Assembly (NCBI RefSeq): GCF_003473485.1
Contig: NC_053046.1
Location: forward strand, 37,161,832 to 37,225,831
DNA length: 64,000 bases
Direction of reading: 5' to 3'
From: Medicago truncatula
Lineage: Eukaryota > Streptophyta > Magnoliopsida > Fabales > Fabaceae
The translations under genes were made by a program, and so were the position numbers. Positions 10,048 through 21,516 of the stretch are shown here, in pieces (the first letter of the stretch is position 1; every line of letters begins with the position of its first letter). The notes beneath the pieces are model-generated. The model searched no databases. It saw only the letters and a list, made by a program, of their open reading frames with translations, and had not been told where the DNA came from.

Positions 10048-12660
10048 CTTAAAGAGGTTTTGGAGGAAGAAAAAACACAGAATTTAAACAAATTTATCAA
10101 ACCCTTGTAGAAGTAAACCATTTTGCAATATAATGAAGACTCAAGAAGGAACAAGTTAGCATGGTCTAAACCTAAAGCAGGATCGATAAAAATGCTCGAT
10201 GGAGCACGGTCCACAAGTGTGACCCCTTTTACTGTTGTAAATCGTAGCACATCACTTCAACTTGACACATCCATTCTGAATGTAGTAAATTTTCTCCACC
10301 CTTAACGAAAAATTTCATATATATACATCTTAAAAAACTGTAAATTATCTTGTTCAGTAATTTATCTTTTGAAAGTGCATTTTTAAAACTACATAAGGTT
10401 TGGTTTTGGAGTGAGCTTTTTAAACTGACCAAACTCTAAATAACTGCAGGTACCATATAGACTATATGATTATACAAGTCTAATACCATCCGTAATTAAG
10501 GCACTTCTCATGTGTAACCTCTTGGTCACATAAATCATAGTAATTTGAGTGTTAGAGTGCATAAGGATACACGGCCACTATCGGACACCATCGCGCCATG
10601 AATTTCAGGCATACCAACCAGTTATGGTCTTAAGGAATTGTTCTTCCACATCTCTGTGGTTTTCCCTTCCTTGCATCGCTTTCAGGTTCACAACAGAACA
10701 GTTTTTAACATGAAAGGAGAAAAGGGCTAGGTCCCTTTGAAGGGCCATAGAAAACAACAGCCAATATAATCACAAGAAGAGCACCAATAAAAAACAGTAA
10801 CAAAATTTGAGAATGTTTTCATACACAAATTTCAGAATATATAAGGCTTTGTTACTTATTTTGTCTCTAAACATAAACAACAGCAATGATAAAGTACTGT
10901 ACATGAGTTGTAACATGAAAAGCTAATTGTCTTCGTATAACTAATGTCAAAATCAGTGTTCAAGATGCTGTATTAGACCTATGACATATGTGCATGAGTT
11001 ATAAGGCAGTCCAAATTAAACCCAGAAAACAAACTAAACAAAAAAATAAACGAATATTGTCAGATAAATCCCCCATTTTAAAAACCATATTGATGATTAG
11101 CATAGCAAAAAGAAGAAGAAGAAAAACTAAACATAAAGAAGATACTTGTTTCCTATTTCTTTTATGCATCTATAAGCTAAAAGGAAAACAAATCCAAGAG
11201 CCAAGCCACAATCAAGATGTTCAGCTGATACTAGTGAGGGAAACTAGTGCACAAAGTCTTCTCTAATCAGTCTTCCTTCCTTGCATTCCTCTTGAATCTT
11301 GATTTAGATCATAATCCAAATCAAGAAACGGTGTATCTTCTCCTTCGCCGTTGAAGTTTAGAGGTAATCCATAATCAACACCTGATGGTGTGTGCTTAGC
11401 ATGAGGCAAAATCCCCGACAGCATAGCATCTCGATTTTCCAATTCATAAAATAAGCTTAAAGTAGTCCCCACATGAGGATTATTACTCTCTTTAGGGGAA
11501 CCAATTTGTACAAAATCCAAACTTTGCATTGCCCCATATTCATCAATTAGATTATCATCTATATGCCCCAAAAGCTCATCCATTGAAAAACTCTTCTCCT
11601 CGGGGGAACCAATTTGTCCCAAATCCAAACTTTGCCGCAGCCCATATTCATCAATTGGTTTATCATCTATATGCTCCAAAAGCTCGTGCATTGAAAACTC
11701 TTCAAGTATTCATCTGTAATGTCAAAGTTATCCATCCACGAAAAATCCATCTGGTCATTACACACACCCTCTACAACCTACACAACATCATGTGTTTGTG
11801 TTTGTGTTATTGTTCCTTCTGAATTTGCATCTTGCACCACCACCAAATTCTACGATTTCAACACTATTGTTCATATTGACTGGTAGCTTAGGTATCTCAT
11901 TAACAGCTTCAGCAACACAAACCTCAGAATGACTAGACGCAGTTGTTTTCTCAGATGTTGCAGGCATTGTTGCCAGTGAAGAAGAACGACTAGCAGCAGC
12001 CGATGAAGAATCCATCAAATATTCCTTAACAGAGCTATAATCTGAGATATCGGGCAAGTTAAGTCGTGCAGAAGTACCATACATAGCTCTAGCAGCAGAA
12101 TCATAAGCAAGAGCGGCTTCTTGAGCTGTAGGGAAAGTACCTAACTTAAGTCTACTCCCACTATTAGGTTCCCTAATTTCAGCCACCCATTTCCCCCAAG
12201 TCCTTTGTCTGACACCTCTATATTTATTCTGAGTTTTGAGGTCCTCCTTTCCCTTTCATACATCCTTTCTTTGAACCTTTTGAAGGTGCTTTAGCTTCGG
12301 TATACCATCATCTTTACCAGCATATAATTGCGCATTGTATTTCTTCCACTTCGTTAGACTCTCGCCACACATTTAGTCCTTTTTCTTCTACTCCAAGTTT
12401 TATTTTGATGCAGATTTCGCACATTTTGCATAGTTATTGATCTTTGGTGCCACTGATTGAACCACCATCATTGAAATCTTGAATTTGACTTTTTTTCTTT
12501 TGTATCATTGTTAGAGGTATCTATAGCAGAGAAAGAAAGGATATAGACCAAGCAGAGAAAAGATAACAGGAAGAGGAAAGAGTCTACAAACAGAGAAATC
12601 ACTAACTGAGGAAAACGCTCAATAAACTAAGGAGAGAAAGAGGAAAAGGGTTCTTGGAAT
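10048..12660. repeat. tandem segmental duplication, copy A (partner 12951-15540)
   Basis: From CTTAAAGAGGTT at 10048 the sequence runs parallel to 12951 onward. Shared blocks include GAAGGAACAAGTTAGCA, CACAAGTGTGACCCCTTT, CAGAACATTTTTAACA-like and AAACAAACTAAACAAAAAAA. The offset is about 2.9-3.0 kb and changes through small indels. The unit carries one DREB2-like gene on the minus strand plus about 1.2 kb of 3' flank. Confidence 0.8.
11263..12490 (-). pseudogene. decayed tandem DREB2-type AP2/ERF copy
   Basis: On the minus strand the AP2 domain is readable ([13 protein letters not shown], then [20 protein letters not shown]). It is followed by the serine-rich SSHSEVC region and an acidic tail (11263-11691) ending [20 protein letters not shown], close to the intact protein's end. 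The basic N-terminal block is scrambled and has frame changes; a base is missing just before the AP2 domain; a frame change separates the middle from the tail. Two further oddities: the AP2 motif reads RLKLG where the intact gene has RLWLG, and a 36-residue piece of the acidic tail is present twice. Probably not functional, though a short transcript cannot be excluded. Confidence 0.85.
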
Positions 12661-14275
12661 GAATCTTGGAGAAATATATCACAGTTACATGTTCAGTTTT
12701 TTTGCTTAATACAGGATCAGAGTTTTTTTGCTTAATATAGGTGTTTGGATAGTTACTAAGAATTTGAAAATATAGTTATATCAAATTTAACGAACTAGAG
12801 ACATTAGTGAAATTACTTAAGAAAGTGTTTCAGAGACATGCATATATCAATGCTACTTTTCTACTAGTTTTGCTTTTTCGAGTTTTTCCTCAACTCTCCT
12901 CTATAAGAAAAAAAAAACTCAACTACTCCACGGAACATTTCAACTAAGCACTTAAAGAGGTTCCGGAAGAAGTAAAAAACACAGAATATGAACAGCTTAT
13001 TAAACCCCTCTAAAAGTAAACCATCTTGCAAAATAACGAAAACTTGAGAAGGAACAAGTTAGCAGGATCAAAACCTGCAAAAGGGTTCAATAAAATGCCC
13101 AACAGAGCAAGGTTCACAAGTGTGACCCCTTTCCTGCTGTAAATCATAGTATATTCCTTGGACTAGACACCTCCAAAGGATAGACATGACCGCTAGATAC
13201 AACCGACACAAAGACACGCCTTCAATCGAAAATGTCAACGCTATAGGGCTCGACACATCCATTTTGAAGAGCGTAAAATTTCTCCGCCCTTCAAGAAAAT
13301 TTCTAATATATGTACATCTTAAAAACTGTTAGTTATCTTGTTAATTAATTTTATTTGTCTTTTAAGAGTACATTTTTAGACTACAACAGACTTTGTTTTG
13401 AAGTGAATTTTTAAACTGACCCAATTTGAATAGCGGCAGTTAAACATATAGACTCTATAATACGCCACCTCTCACTCGCTAAATCATACTAACTTAAGTG
13501 TAAGAGTACATAGAGATACACTGCCATTATTCAACACTCACGCGTCATGAGTTTTAGGCCTACACAACCAGGTATGGGATTGTTCTTCCATATCACCGAT
13601 ACTTATTCTTTCTTGCATTGCATCACTTTCAGTTCACGACAGAACATTTTTAACAGCAGGAGAAAAATAGCTCCCTTTAAAGGGGCCATATAAAACGACG
13701 GCCAATATAGGCAAAGCACCAATCAAAAACCAGCAACAGAATTCCAGACTGTTTTCATACATAAACTCTGAACATTTTTTTCTAAAACTAAATAACAGCA
13801 ATGATAAAGCACTGTACAAGAGTTGCAACATGAAAAAACTACTTGTGCATTTACATATAACATGAAAAACAAAGTACTGTACAAGAGTAGCAACATGAAA
13901 AAACTACTTGTCCATTTTACATATAACATGAAAACCTAATGTCAAAATCAGTGCTCAAGACGCTGTATTAGACCTAGAAAGTACTGTACATGGGTTATAA
14001 GGCAGTCATAATTAAACCCAGTAAACAAACTAAACAAAAAAATAAACGAATATTGTCAGCTAAATTCCCCATTTTAAAAACCCTATAGGGAATTAGCATA
14101 TCAAAAAGAAGAAAGTAGCTTATTTCCTATTTTATTTTTTATGCATCTATAAGCTAAAAGGAAAACAAATCCAAGGGACAAGCCATGAGCAGGATGTCCA
14201 AGCCAGTTGATACTTTTTTTTGAAGAAACCAAGCCAGTTGATACTTGTGAAGCAAACTTGTGCACAAAGTCTTCC

Positions 14276-15499
14276 CTAATCATTCTTCCTTCCCTGCATT
14301 CCTCTTGAATCGTGATTTAAATCATAATCCAAATCCAGAAACGGTGTATCTTCTCCACCGCCATTGAAGTTCAGAGGTAATCCATAATCGACACCTGATG
14401 CTGTGCGTTCCATATGAGGCAAACTCCCCAACAGCTTAGCATCTGGATTTTCCAATTCATAAAAGAAGCTTGAAGTAGTCCCAACCTGAGGATTACTTTC
14501 TTCAGGTAAACCCACTTGTCCAAAATCCAAACTTTGCATCACCCCAGAATCATCAATCGGATTATTATCTAGTTGCCCCAAAAGCTCATCCACCTCAAAG
14601 AAATCATCCACATGAAAGAACTCATCCACTGAAAAACTCTTCAAGTAATCATCATCGAAGTCAAAGTTATCCATCCATGAAAAATCCATCTGGTCATTAC
14701 ACACACCCTCTCCAACCAGCACAGCATCATGTGTTTGTGGTTGTGTTAGAGTTTGTGTTCCTTCTGAATTTGCATCTTGGATTTCACCACCACCAAGGTC
14801 TATGATATCATCAGGCTCATCCATTGGCTCTTGCTTCATTCTACTAGTTGGAGATGTGGCTTCATAACCTTTATAACAAACATCAACAGTGTTGTTCATA
14901 TGAACAGGTATCCTAGGTATCTCCTTAACATCCTCAATAGCACAAACCTCAGAATGACTAGACACAGTTGTTGTCTCAGATGTCGCAGGCGTTGTTGCCA
15001 CCGAAGAACAACAGCTAGCAGCTGCTGCTGAAGAATCCTTCAAATATTCCTGAATAGATCTATAATCTGAGATATCAGGAAAGTTAAGTCGCGCAGAAGG
15101 ACCATACATGGCTCTAGCAGCATAATCATAAGCAAGAGCAGCTTCTTGAGCCGTCGGAAAAGTACCTAACCAAAGTCTACTTCCTCTATTTGGTTCCCTA
15201 ATCTCAGCAACCCATTTCCCCCAAGTCCTCTGTCTAACACCTCGATACTTATTCTCCGAGTTTTGAGGTCCTCCTTTACCTTTCATACACCCTTTCTTTG
15301 AACCTTTAGCCGGTGCTTTACGCTTTGGTTTACCATCATCTTTACCAGCATAAAGCTTCTCATTGTATTCCTTCCATTTTGCTAGAGTCTCAGCCACAGA
15401 TTTAGTTCCTTTTCCTCTACTCCTAGTTTTCCTCTTTTTCGATAATTCCAATGGCGCAAGAGAAACATTAAAACATTGATCATAAGCAGGAGCACCCAT
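14276..15499 (-). CDS. DREB2A-type AP2/ERF transcription factor
   Basis: Single coding exon, 407 aa, with an intact reading frame. Residues 21-47 form a basic block ([10 protein letters not shown], then [16 protein letters not shown]) as in the DREB2 nuclear-localisation region. Residues 66-83 carry the DREB2-typical [14 protein letters not shown] motif. The AP2 DNA-binding domain spans about 85-141 ([20 protein letters not shown], then [14 protein letters not shown]). From 176 a serine/threonine-rich SSHSEVC patch resembles the start of the negative regulatory (PEST-like) segment of Arabidopsis DREB2A, and from about 270 the protein is acidic and aromatic, as expected for an activation domain. 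By family knowledge it binds DRE/CRT elements (core ACCGAC) and activates drought, salt and heat genes in the nucleus. The start is chosen because the next upstream sequence is a leader with a likely intron. It is the intact member of three local copies. Confidence 0.93.
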   Translation of the reverse strand: MGAPAYDQCFNVSLAPLELSKKRKTRSRGKGTKSVAETLAKWKEYNEKLYAGKDDGKPKRKAPAKGSKKGCMKGKGGPQNSENKYRGVRQRTWGKWVAEIREPNRGSRLWLGTFPTAQEAALAYDYAARAMYGPSARLNFPDISDYRSIQEYLKDSSAAAASCCSSVATTPATSETTTVSSHSEVCAIEDVKEIPRIPVHMNNTVDVCYKGYEATSPTSRMKQEPMDEPDDIIDLGGGEIQDANSEGTQTLTQPQTHDAVLVGEGVCNDQMDFSWMDNFDFDDDYLKSFSVDEFFHVDDFFEVDELLGQLDNNPIDDSGVMQSLDFGQVGLPEESNPQVGTTSSFFYELENPDAKLLGSLPHMERTASGVDYGLPLNFNGGGEDTPFLDLDYDLNHDSRGMQGRKND

Positions 15500-16190
15500 C
15501 TTTCAATTTCCAAGTAAATCAACAGTAACAGTCAACAATCTGCTACAACAACAAAAGAACCAAGTCAGGAACAATCTTCAGAAAACTCCTTGTAAATCAG
15601 ACCCAAACTAGGAAAAGTACAAAAACTCCAAGCAAATCAAAACCCAAATAGTGGAAAAGTTCAAATTGGATTTCACAATATAACCTTATTATAATAATTA
15701 ATAAAACTAAATAATAAATAAATCAAACCAAAAATTCCAATTCCTTAGCCACCAAGTAATAGACACTGATTGAAACAAAAAATCAAACACTTGGTGGGCA
15801 AGTTATAATTAATTAATTTTCAAGTAAAAACAAAACATTTATTCATTTTTTGTTTTTCTCACTACAAAATCAAGCAAACCCAAAAACAAAAATCAAAATC
15901 AAAACTTCCCTAACAATTGTAATCACAGAGAGAAATTTTATTTAACCTAGAAAAAAACAAAAAAAAATGAGAAAAATAAGTGAAAGCTAACAAATCAGAG
16001 AGAGAAGATCGGTGAGAAATGTAACTAACCTTAACAATAGTTGAATTTGTGAAGAAAAGAACGATTTTAGGGTTTTTGTTTATCTCTTGTTTTTCTGTGA
16101 GTGTGTTGGGTTTTTGAAGCGAACGAGGTTTTTTTGTTTTGGTTTTGTGAACAAACAACGTTATAGCGATAGCGAATATGAGAGAGAGAA
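15500..16190 (-). other. probable 5' leader and leader intron of the DREB2 gene
   Basis: On the minus strand a leader exon would run from about 16190 to 16030 and end at TTGTTAAG|GTTAGTTAC (intron from 16029). A pyrimidine-rich acceptor, TTGTTGTTGTAGCA|G, ends the intron at 15540, leaving about 40 bases before the ATG at 15499. Leader introns are known in some DREB2 genes. The borders are read by eye. Confidence 0.5.
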
Positions 16191-16220
16191 AAAATCTTCG
16201 ATTTGGCACACAGAAATATC

Positions 16221-16350
16221 TATTTATAGCCTTCTCTAGATATTTCTGATATTTTTTTATTACCAAATCGGTACCGAGTGACGTGGCGTTTTCTTAGTCG
16301 TGTTGTTTTGCTTCGGTTTCCCGAACCTTGTGGCTCGAACCTTCCCGAGC
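16221..16350 (-). promoter_or_regulatory. DREB2 core promoter: TATA, ABRE-like and heat-shock-element-like sites
   Basis: Minus-strand TATAAATA at 16228-16221 lies about 35 bp before the inferred start. Upstream at 16279-16287 is TGACGTGGC (minus GCCACGTCA), an ABRE-like ACGT core. At 16337-16349 GAACCTTCCCGAG has the alternating GAA/TTC units of a heat-shock element, and a further GAA unit lies at 16323. This fits a gene family induced by drought and heat. Factor binding is inference. Confidence 0.5.
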
Positions 16351-17574
16351 CGCTAAAACGTTCTCGTTTCGCTTTCCCTTCTTTTGAGTTTTGCTTTTTT
16401 TATTTTTTATTATTGTGAGATGAATCTCTCCGATAGGTCCATTTTTTTTTTGCAATATTTTCGATGGACCTTGCTTTGAGCTACAAAGTACTCCATTAGT
16501 GTTCTTAATTTTATTTGTATATAAGTGGGCCTTAGGAAAATTACTATTCTCCATTTTAAAATTGTTTATTCTCACCTCAAACTTTTAAAATTAATTTTTA
16601 TATAAATTAATTTATGTTCGACATTCAACGTTAACTTAGGATAATATCCAAAGACAGTTAACTTACACCCACCATTTTGTGATTTAAGATTTATGCTTTA
16701 TTTTTTGTAACAACTACTGCTGAATTCTATATTGTGAGCGTTTGATTGATTTGGGGATTTTAGTTTGCTATTGTGATAGTTTTTTCTTCATCTTTTAGTC
16801 AAATTTTCGTTTTGAGACACAAGTTTGGAGGTTGTGGGTTATGTCACTAAAATGAAATGTTATATGCATTTTATCAAATTTTATTTCATTTAAAAAAATC
16901 CAAGTCAGAATAAAAATTTGTACGATGAAATTTCATTCATTTTTTTCTAAAGCAAAAGCATAACATAAACTAGTGGTCTCGTTTGCTCCTTAAATGGTGT
17001 TTTTCTTTGTTGCTTTGTTTGTTTTGTGTTTATTTGATTAGGTAGTTTATAAAAAAAAATTATAGTAGCTAGTTTTTAAAAATTCATCTTTACGGTAATT
17101 AAATAAGTGGGATGTTTAATGTTTAAATATTGACTTTTATATACTATTATTGATGTAATGTCATTGTTAACTGAACCTTAAATAAAGAAAAATGCTAATG
17201 AATACCTTTGCGACATTGGTTAGATAAATAACTGGACAAATTAGCATGACCCTTAAATAAAAACACTTCCAAAACAAAGTTGGTTACAATTTAAAATGTG
17301 AAAATAGTCTAATTAAAATATGAGAATACTAAGGAGTGCCTTTGAAAAATTGGTTAAAGTATCAAAATAAATAATTTTGCAATAAAAATTGTGTAATTAT
17401 TGTCAAGACAAAAGTAAAAATTTGTATTTTTTCAAGATAAAGTTTCTACATTGGTTGACACAACTTTATTTTCTTCCATAGATTTTTGGATTTGCCCCGG
17501 CAAGCAAACAAGGTTTTAGTGTTTGAATGGTTAATGGATTTGTCCTTGCCAGCAAGGTTTTAGTGTTTTTAATA
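16351..17574. other. intergenic
   Basis: AT-rich, no gene or clear element recognised up to the MITE at 17575. Confidence 0.4.
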
Positions 17575-17805
17575 GGGTTAATGGTGCTTTACCCCTCTAT
17601 AATATATGTCATTTTTTATTTTTCTTCCTGTAAAATATTTTTTTTGATTTACCCCCTGTAATTTATTTATTTTTTTGGAATACCCCTAATAGGTCATAAA
17701 AAAACGAAAAAATTCTGCAAAACAAAATAATAAAGTCGTTTTTTTATGATCTATTGGGGGAGTATTCCAAAAAAAAAATTTACAGGGGGTAAAACACCAT
17801 TAACC
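17575..17805. mobile_element. Mutator-like MITE with 9-bp target duplication
   Basis: 231 bp, no coding sequence. Ends GGTTAATGGTGCTTTACCCC and its near complement, with imperfect inverted symmetry through the body (CCCCTGTAA, GGAATACCCC). TTTTTAATA flanks both sides (17566-17574 and 17806-17814), a perfect 9-bp duplication as made by Mutator-superfamily transposition. Confidence 0.8.
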
Positions 17806-17815
17806 TTTTTAATAT

Positions 17816-17986
17816 AAGGGTTATGTTAACCGGTGCCTCCGAAGCAACGGTTAAGAAAACCAAAAAAAAAAATTAAATTAAAAGAAATATTTTTTAAACT
17901 TTTAATGAGTTGACTGCACAAGTTTCAATTTGTTACTATATTTATTTTCTTAACCAGTGTCCGAAGCATCGGTTAACATTACCCTT
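17816..17986. mobile_element. second MITE abutting the first
   Basis: About 171 bp with inverted arms AAGGGTTATGTTAACCGGTG and its near complement, including CCGAAGCA(A/T)CGGTTAA on both sides. AATAT occurs at both borders, suggesting a 5-6 bp target duplication. Superfamily uncertain. It starts one base after the right target duplication of the 17575 element. Confidence 0.65.
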
Positions 17987-17989
17987 AAT

Positions 17990-19370
17990 ATAATACTAAT
18001 CCGACTAGACTTAAAAGTACACTAACAATTTAACATCATACTTAATTTAGTTTGTGACTTTATCTTATCATTCTAGTTCTAGAATTCAAATGAACAAAAC
18101 GCCGTTGTATTGCAAAAGCCAAAGGTTACTAGTAGAATCAACAATAAGCAGAAATCACCTTCCAAAGCGGCACTCATTATCGAATCGATTATTGAGATCT
18201 GAAGTGATAAATATTGACTTCAAAATTGAGAAAAAAAAATAGAATTAAAGAAGTAAAGAAAAGGAAATATACACTTCAAAAATACAACAACTACAACTCC
18301 CAATTATGGTTCAAATGGATAAGAGGCACGTAACAAATGAACGTGTAAGATGGGGAATGGATTCCTTTGTATAAGGAATAGGAATCAGAGTAATCAGACA
18401 GCATCCCTATGTAGGGTTGACACGTCACATTGCATGCACGTGGGACACGTGCCATGTCAGCTATTGTGACACTTTTATGCATGGTAGTGGTAACACGTCA
18501 TTTTTTATGGTTTGCGGTTTAACGATATCCACGAAGTCTCTGAAACCTTAGACCTAAACTTGATGAATCATGTTCTTCCTTCTGGTTATAGCTGAGTGAC
18601 GACGAGCACCTAAAATAACTGATTAGCTTCTTTCTTATGGTCTTATGGTCATTTTCTGCTTAGAGGTCTCAAATTTGAAGAGCTTGATATGATACCTATT
18701 AGCTTCTTTCTTTCATTAAGGAGAATTTTCTTGGTACTTATAAGACCATAAGACCAGGATCTCACTTAAACTTAATCTTAAATGACTCTAGTATATTTTT
18801 AATATTAAAAAATTGAAATATAATTATATAAAGTTATTTATAGTCAATTAATGAGTCTTATTTAAGAAATTTGTGAAATGTTAAGTTGGAGAAATTAAGT
18901 ATTTATTATGTATTAATATTAAATGAGTAATGTTTGCACATGATATCTATTTAAGTATTAAAAAAATGTGTGTCTCTGTTATGGATACTCTTAACAATGT
19001 TTAACTTTACGTGATAATTTGACATTAATCAAAATTAATTATTTGTCTTCCACTGTATATATTATATAAAAAAATTACAGCAATTTGGACCGACTTTTCC
19101 TAAAAAAAAAAGCAATTTAGACCGACTTTTTCACTTTTCAATTTTACACTTCATTAAATGTATTTAATTTACTATTAGCAAAAAGGTAGGTCCGTCTTTC
19201 AGCTCTTTTTATTGTGTTAACGCGTATAAATTATGAATGATATTTTATATGAAATTTTGATTTTGACTAAAATTATAAATACAAATATTTGTGGCTTTCA
19301 AACTGCGACAGACGCAAAAAACTATGTTTATCTTTTTCAATTACAACAATAATTTTAACAAATACTAGTA
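17990..19370. other. intergenic with a cluster of ACGT motifs
   Basis: No gene recognised. Between 18420 and 18500 lie several ACGT cores: CACGTCACAT, GCACGTGGGACACGTGCC and AACACGTCA. These are G-box/ABRE-type sites, but no convincing coding region starts nearby on either strand. The rest is AT-rich. Confidence 0.4.
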
Positions 19371-19374
19371 TAGG

Positions 19375-19475
19375 CTTGGGACATGAGAGTGTGCTCCTCT
19401 ACGATGTCTCAGGTTCGATTCTATCCGATGCTAATTTGGATGCGCTAATTTAGCTTCTTAAAAAAAAAATCAGCT
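19375..19475 (+). mobile_element. 3' part of a tRNA-derived SINE
   Basis: TTGGGACATGAGAGTGTGCT is followed by CAGGTTCGATTCT, which fits a pol III B box, then GATGCTAATTTGGATG and a short A tail (about 19461-19469). The A-box end is not clear, so it is probably 5'-truncated. Confidence 0.5.
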
Positions 19476-19679
19476 CATAATCTCTATCCCCTTCATATAT
19501 AATATAGATAATATTGTTCTTTATTGTTCTTATTGTTTTGAGATATTTCTTATTTTAATGAGATTTGATTTTTTTTAATTAAAATTTAAAACAACTTTGT
19601 TAAATAATAAAATTGTTTAAATGAAAAGTAAAATAGGTAATGAAAAATTCGGTCTAAACTCATGTATTTTATTTATACT

Positions 19680-21118
19680 AGCATTCCATTAATTGGTGGT
19701 CGTTTGATTCTTCTTAAGTCTGTCCTGACTGCTCTACCTGTCTATGCACTTTCCTTTTTCAAAGCTCTGTCAGGTATAATCTTTTCCATTGAATCTTTGT
19801 TTAATAAAATTTTTTGGGGAGGGGGTGAGGATAAAAGAAAAGTTTCTTGGATTAGGTGGGATACTTTGAGTTTGAGGAAGGAGTATGGAGGGTTGGGGGT
19901 TACGAGGTTGAAAGAGTTTAATTTAGCTTTGTTGGATAAATGGTGTTGGCGGTTGTTATTGGAGAAGGAAGCTTTGTGGAGAAAGGTGTTGGTGGCTAGG
20001 TATGGTGAGGCGGATGGAGGTTTGGAGGATGGGGGCCGGAGTTGTTCTTCGTGGTGGAGGGAGATTGTGAGGATTAGAGATGGGATAGGTGACGGTGGAG
20101 AGGGTTGGTTTGGATCTTGTGTTAGGAGGAGGGTGGGAGACGGTGCAGAAACGGATTTTTGGCGTGATTGTAGGTGTGGAGATGTTCCTATGTGTGACCG
20201 TTTTAGTCGCCTATATGACTTGACTGTGAACAAACCAATCTCTGTTAGGAATATGTTCTTGTTGGGGGTGGATGAGGGTGGGGAGGCGTTGAGGTGGCGT
20301 AGGCGGTTGTGGGCTTAGGAGGAGGAGTTGGTAGAGGAGTTTAGGGCTTTATTACTAACAGTTTCATTACAGGAATCAGTGACAGATAGATAGCTTTGGT
20401 TACCAAATCAGGATGGTGGGTACTCTGTACGTGGAGCCTATGACATGCTGACATCACAGGAGCAGCCTCAGTTACATCAAAACATGGAGTTAATTTGGCT
20501 TACACAGGTTCCTCTCAAAGTATCTATCCTTGCTTGGCGACTTCTGAGGAATCGGTTACCTACAAAAAATAATTTGGCAAACCATGACATTTTACCTTTG
20601 GAGGCGCGGTTGTGTGTTTTTGGTTGTGGGAATGTAGAAGTTGTCAATCATTTGTTTTTGTCTTGTGCAACTTTTAGTGCCTTATGGCCAATGGTGCGGG
20701 CATGACTTGGAGTGGTAGGGGTCGACTCTCAATCAACTTCAGATCATTTTATGCAATTTATTAATTATGCAGGTTGTTCGAGAGGGCGACGTTCTTTCTT
20801 TCATTTGATTTGGCTGCTTTGTGTTTCGGTGTTGTGGAATGAACGGAATGATAGGATTTTAGAAATAGACAAAGTTCTTTGCCACAAATGCTAGATAAAG
20901 TGAAATCAACTTCTTTGTGGTGGTTAAAGGCTTGTAATGTTGTTTTTAGTTTTGGTACTCATCAGTGGTGGTCGAGCCCACTTTCTTGTTTGGGTATTGA
21001 CTGATTGGATGTAATTTTGTTTGGAACTTGACACTTTTGTGATTGTTTTGGCACACCTTGTGCAGTAACAATTACGGTGTCAGTATTAATATATCTCATT
21101 TTCGCTTGTTAAAAAAAA
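19680..21118 (+). mobile_element. 5'-truncated L1-type LINE (3' end of the ORF2 region)
   Basis: The remaining coding part begins within the PIGGRLILLKSVLTALPVY motif that follows the reverse-transcriptase domain of plant L1 elements. It continues through WWREIVRIRDGIGDG and FWRDCR to a zf-RVT region (about 20445-20705: WLTQVPLKVSILAWRLLRNR and a C..C..VNHLFLSC zinc-binding signature) and a WNERNDRI end. Two or three stops and frame changes interrupt it (at 20318, about 20392 and 20703). The endonuclease and reverse-transcriptase core are absent. The element ends in a short A tail at 21111-21118. No target duplication could be defined. It is dead, and its G-rich codon use differs from its surroundings. 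Confidence 0.88.
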
Positions 21119-21436
21119 ATTATGGATTAAAATATGTAATATATAGTTTTTTTTTATATACTGTTCATATTTTTATTGGTGCTTGATATTTAGAAATTCT
21201 AATCACCATGTTAATTTCTTTTCATACAATATTAAAGTTTTTATTTAGTTATTTATCTTTATAATATTTACTTTTAGTGTCATGCGTAATAATGGTCTCC
21301 TCTAAAGCATAACTCTGATTTAGGCACTTAGGCAGGTGAAATTACCTGATATTGATGTATATTTGTCTAACCGAGAAATAATTAATTAATAACTAGGGAA
21401 AGAAGTCGAAAGAGAGCGAACCTTGAGAGTAAGATA
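21119..21436. other. intergenic
   Basis: AT-rich. A half motif near 21326-21350 (CACTTAGGCAGGTGAAATTA) resembles one arm of the hairpin that starts at 21437. Confidence 0.4.
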
Positions 21437-21516
21437 CTTAGGGAGGTGACATACCTAATATATATACACACACACCCACACACACACAAACACATTAGGT
21501 ATGTCACCTCCCTAAG
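21437..21516. repeat. perfect 23-bp inverted repeat with a TA/CA-repeat loop
   Basis: Left arm 21437-21459 begins CTTAGGGAGGTGACATACCT. The right arm, 21494-21516, is its exact complement. The 34-bp loop is a (TA)n(CA)n tract. It can fold into a stable hairpin. It could be a tiny MITE or a folded RNA; no gene context supports either. Confidence 0.85.

Noticed and set aside
19742-20233. 163-residue open frame on the minus strand
   Set aside because: Antisense shadow of the G-rich LINE coding region; no family resemblance.
21437-21516. MicroRNA precursor
   Set aside because: The arms are perfect and the loop is a microsatellite; plant microRNA hairpins usually have mismatches, and there is no expression evidence.
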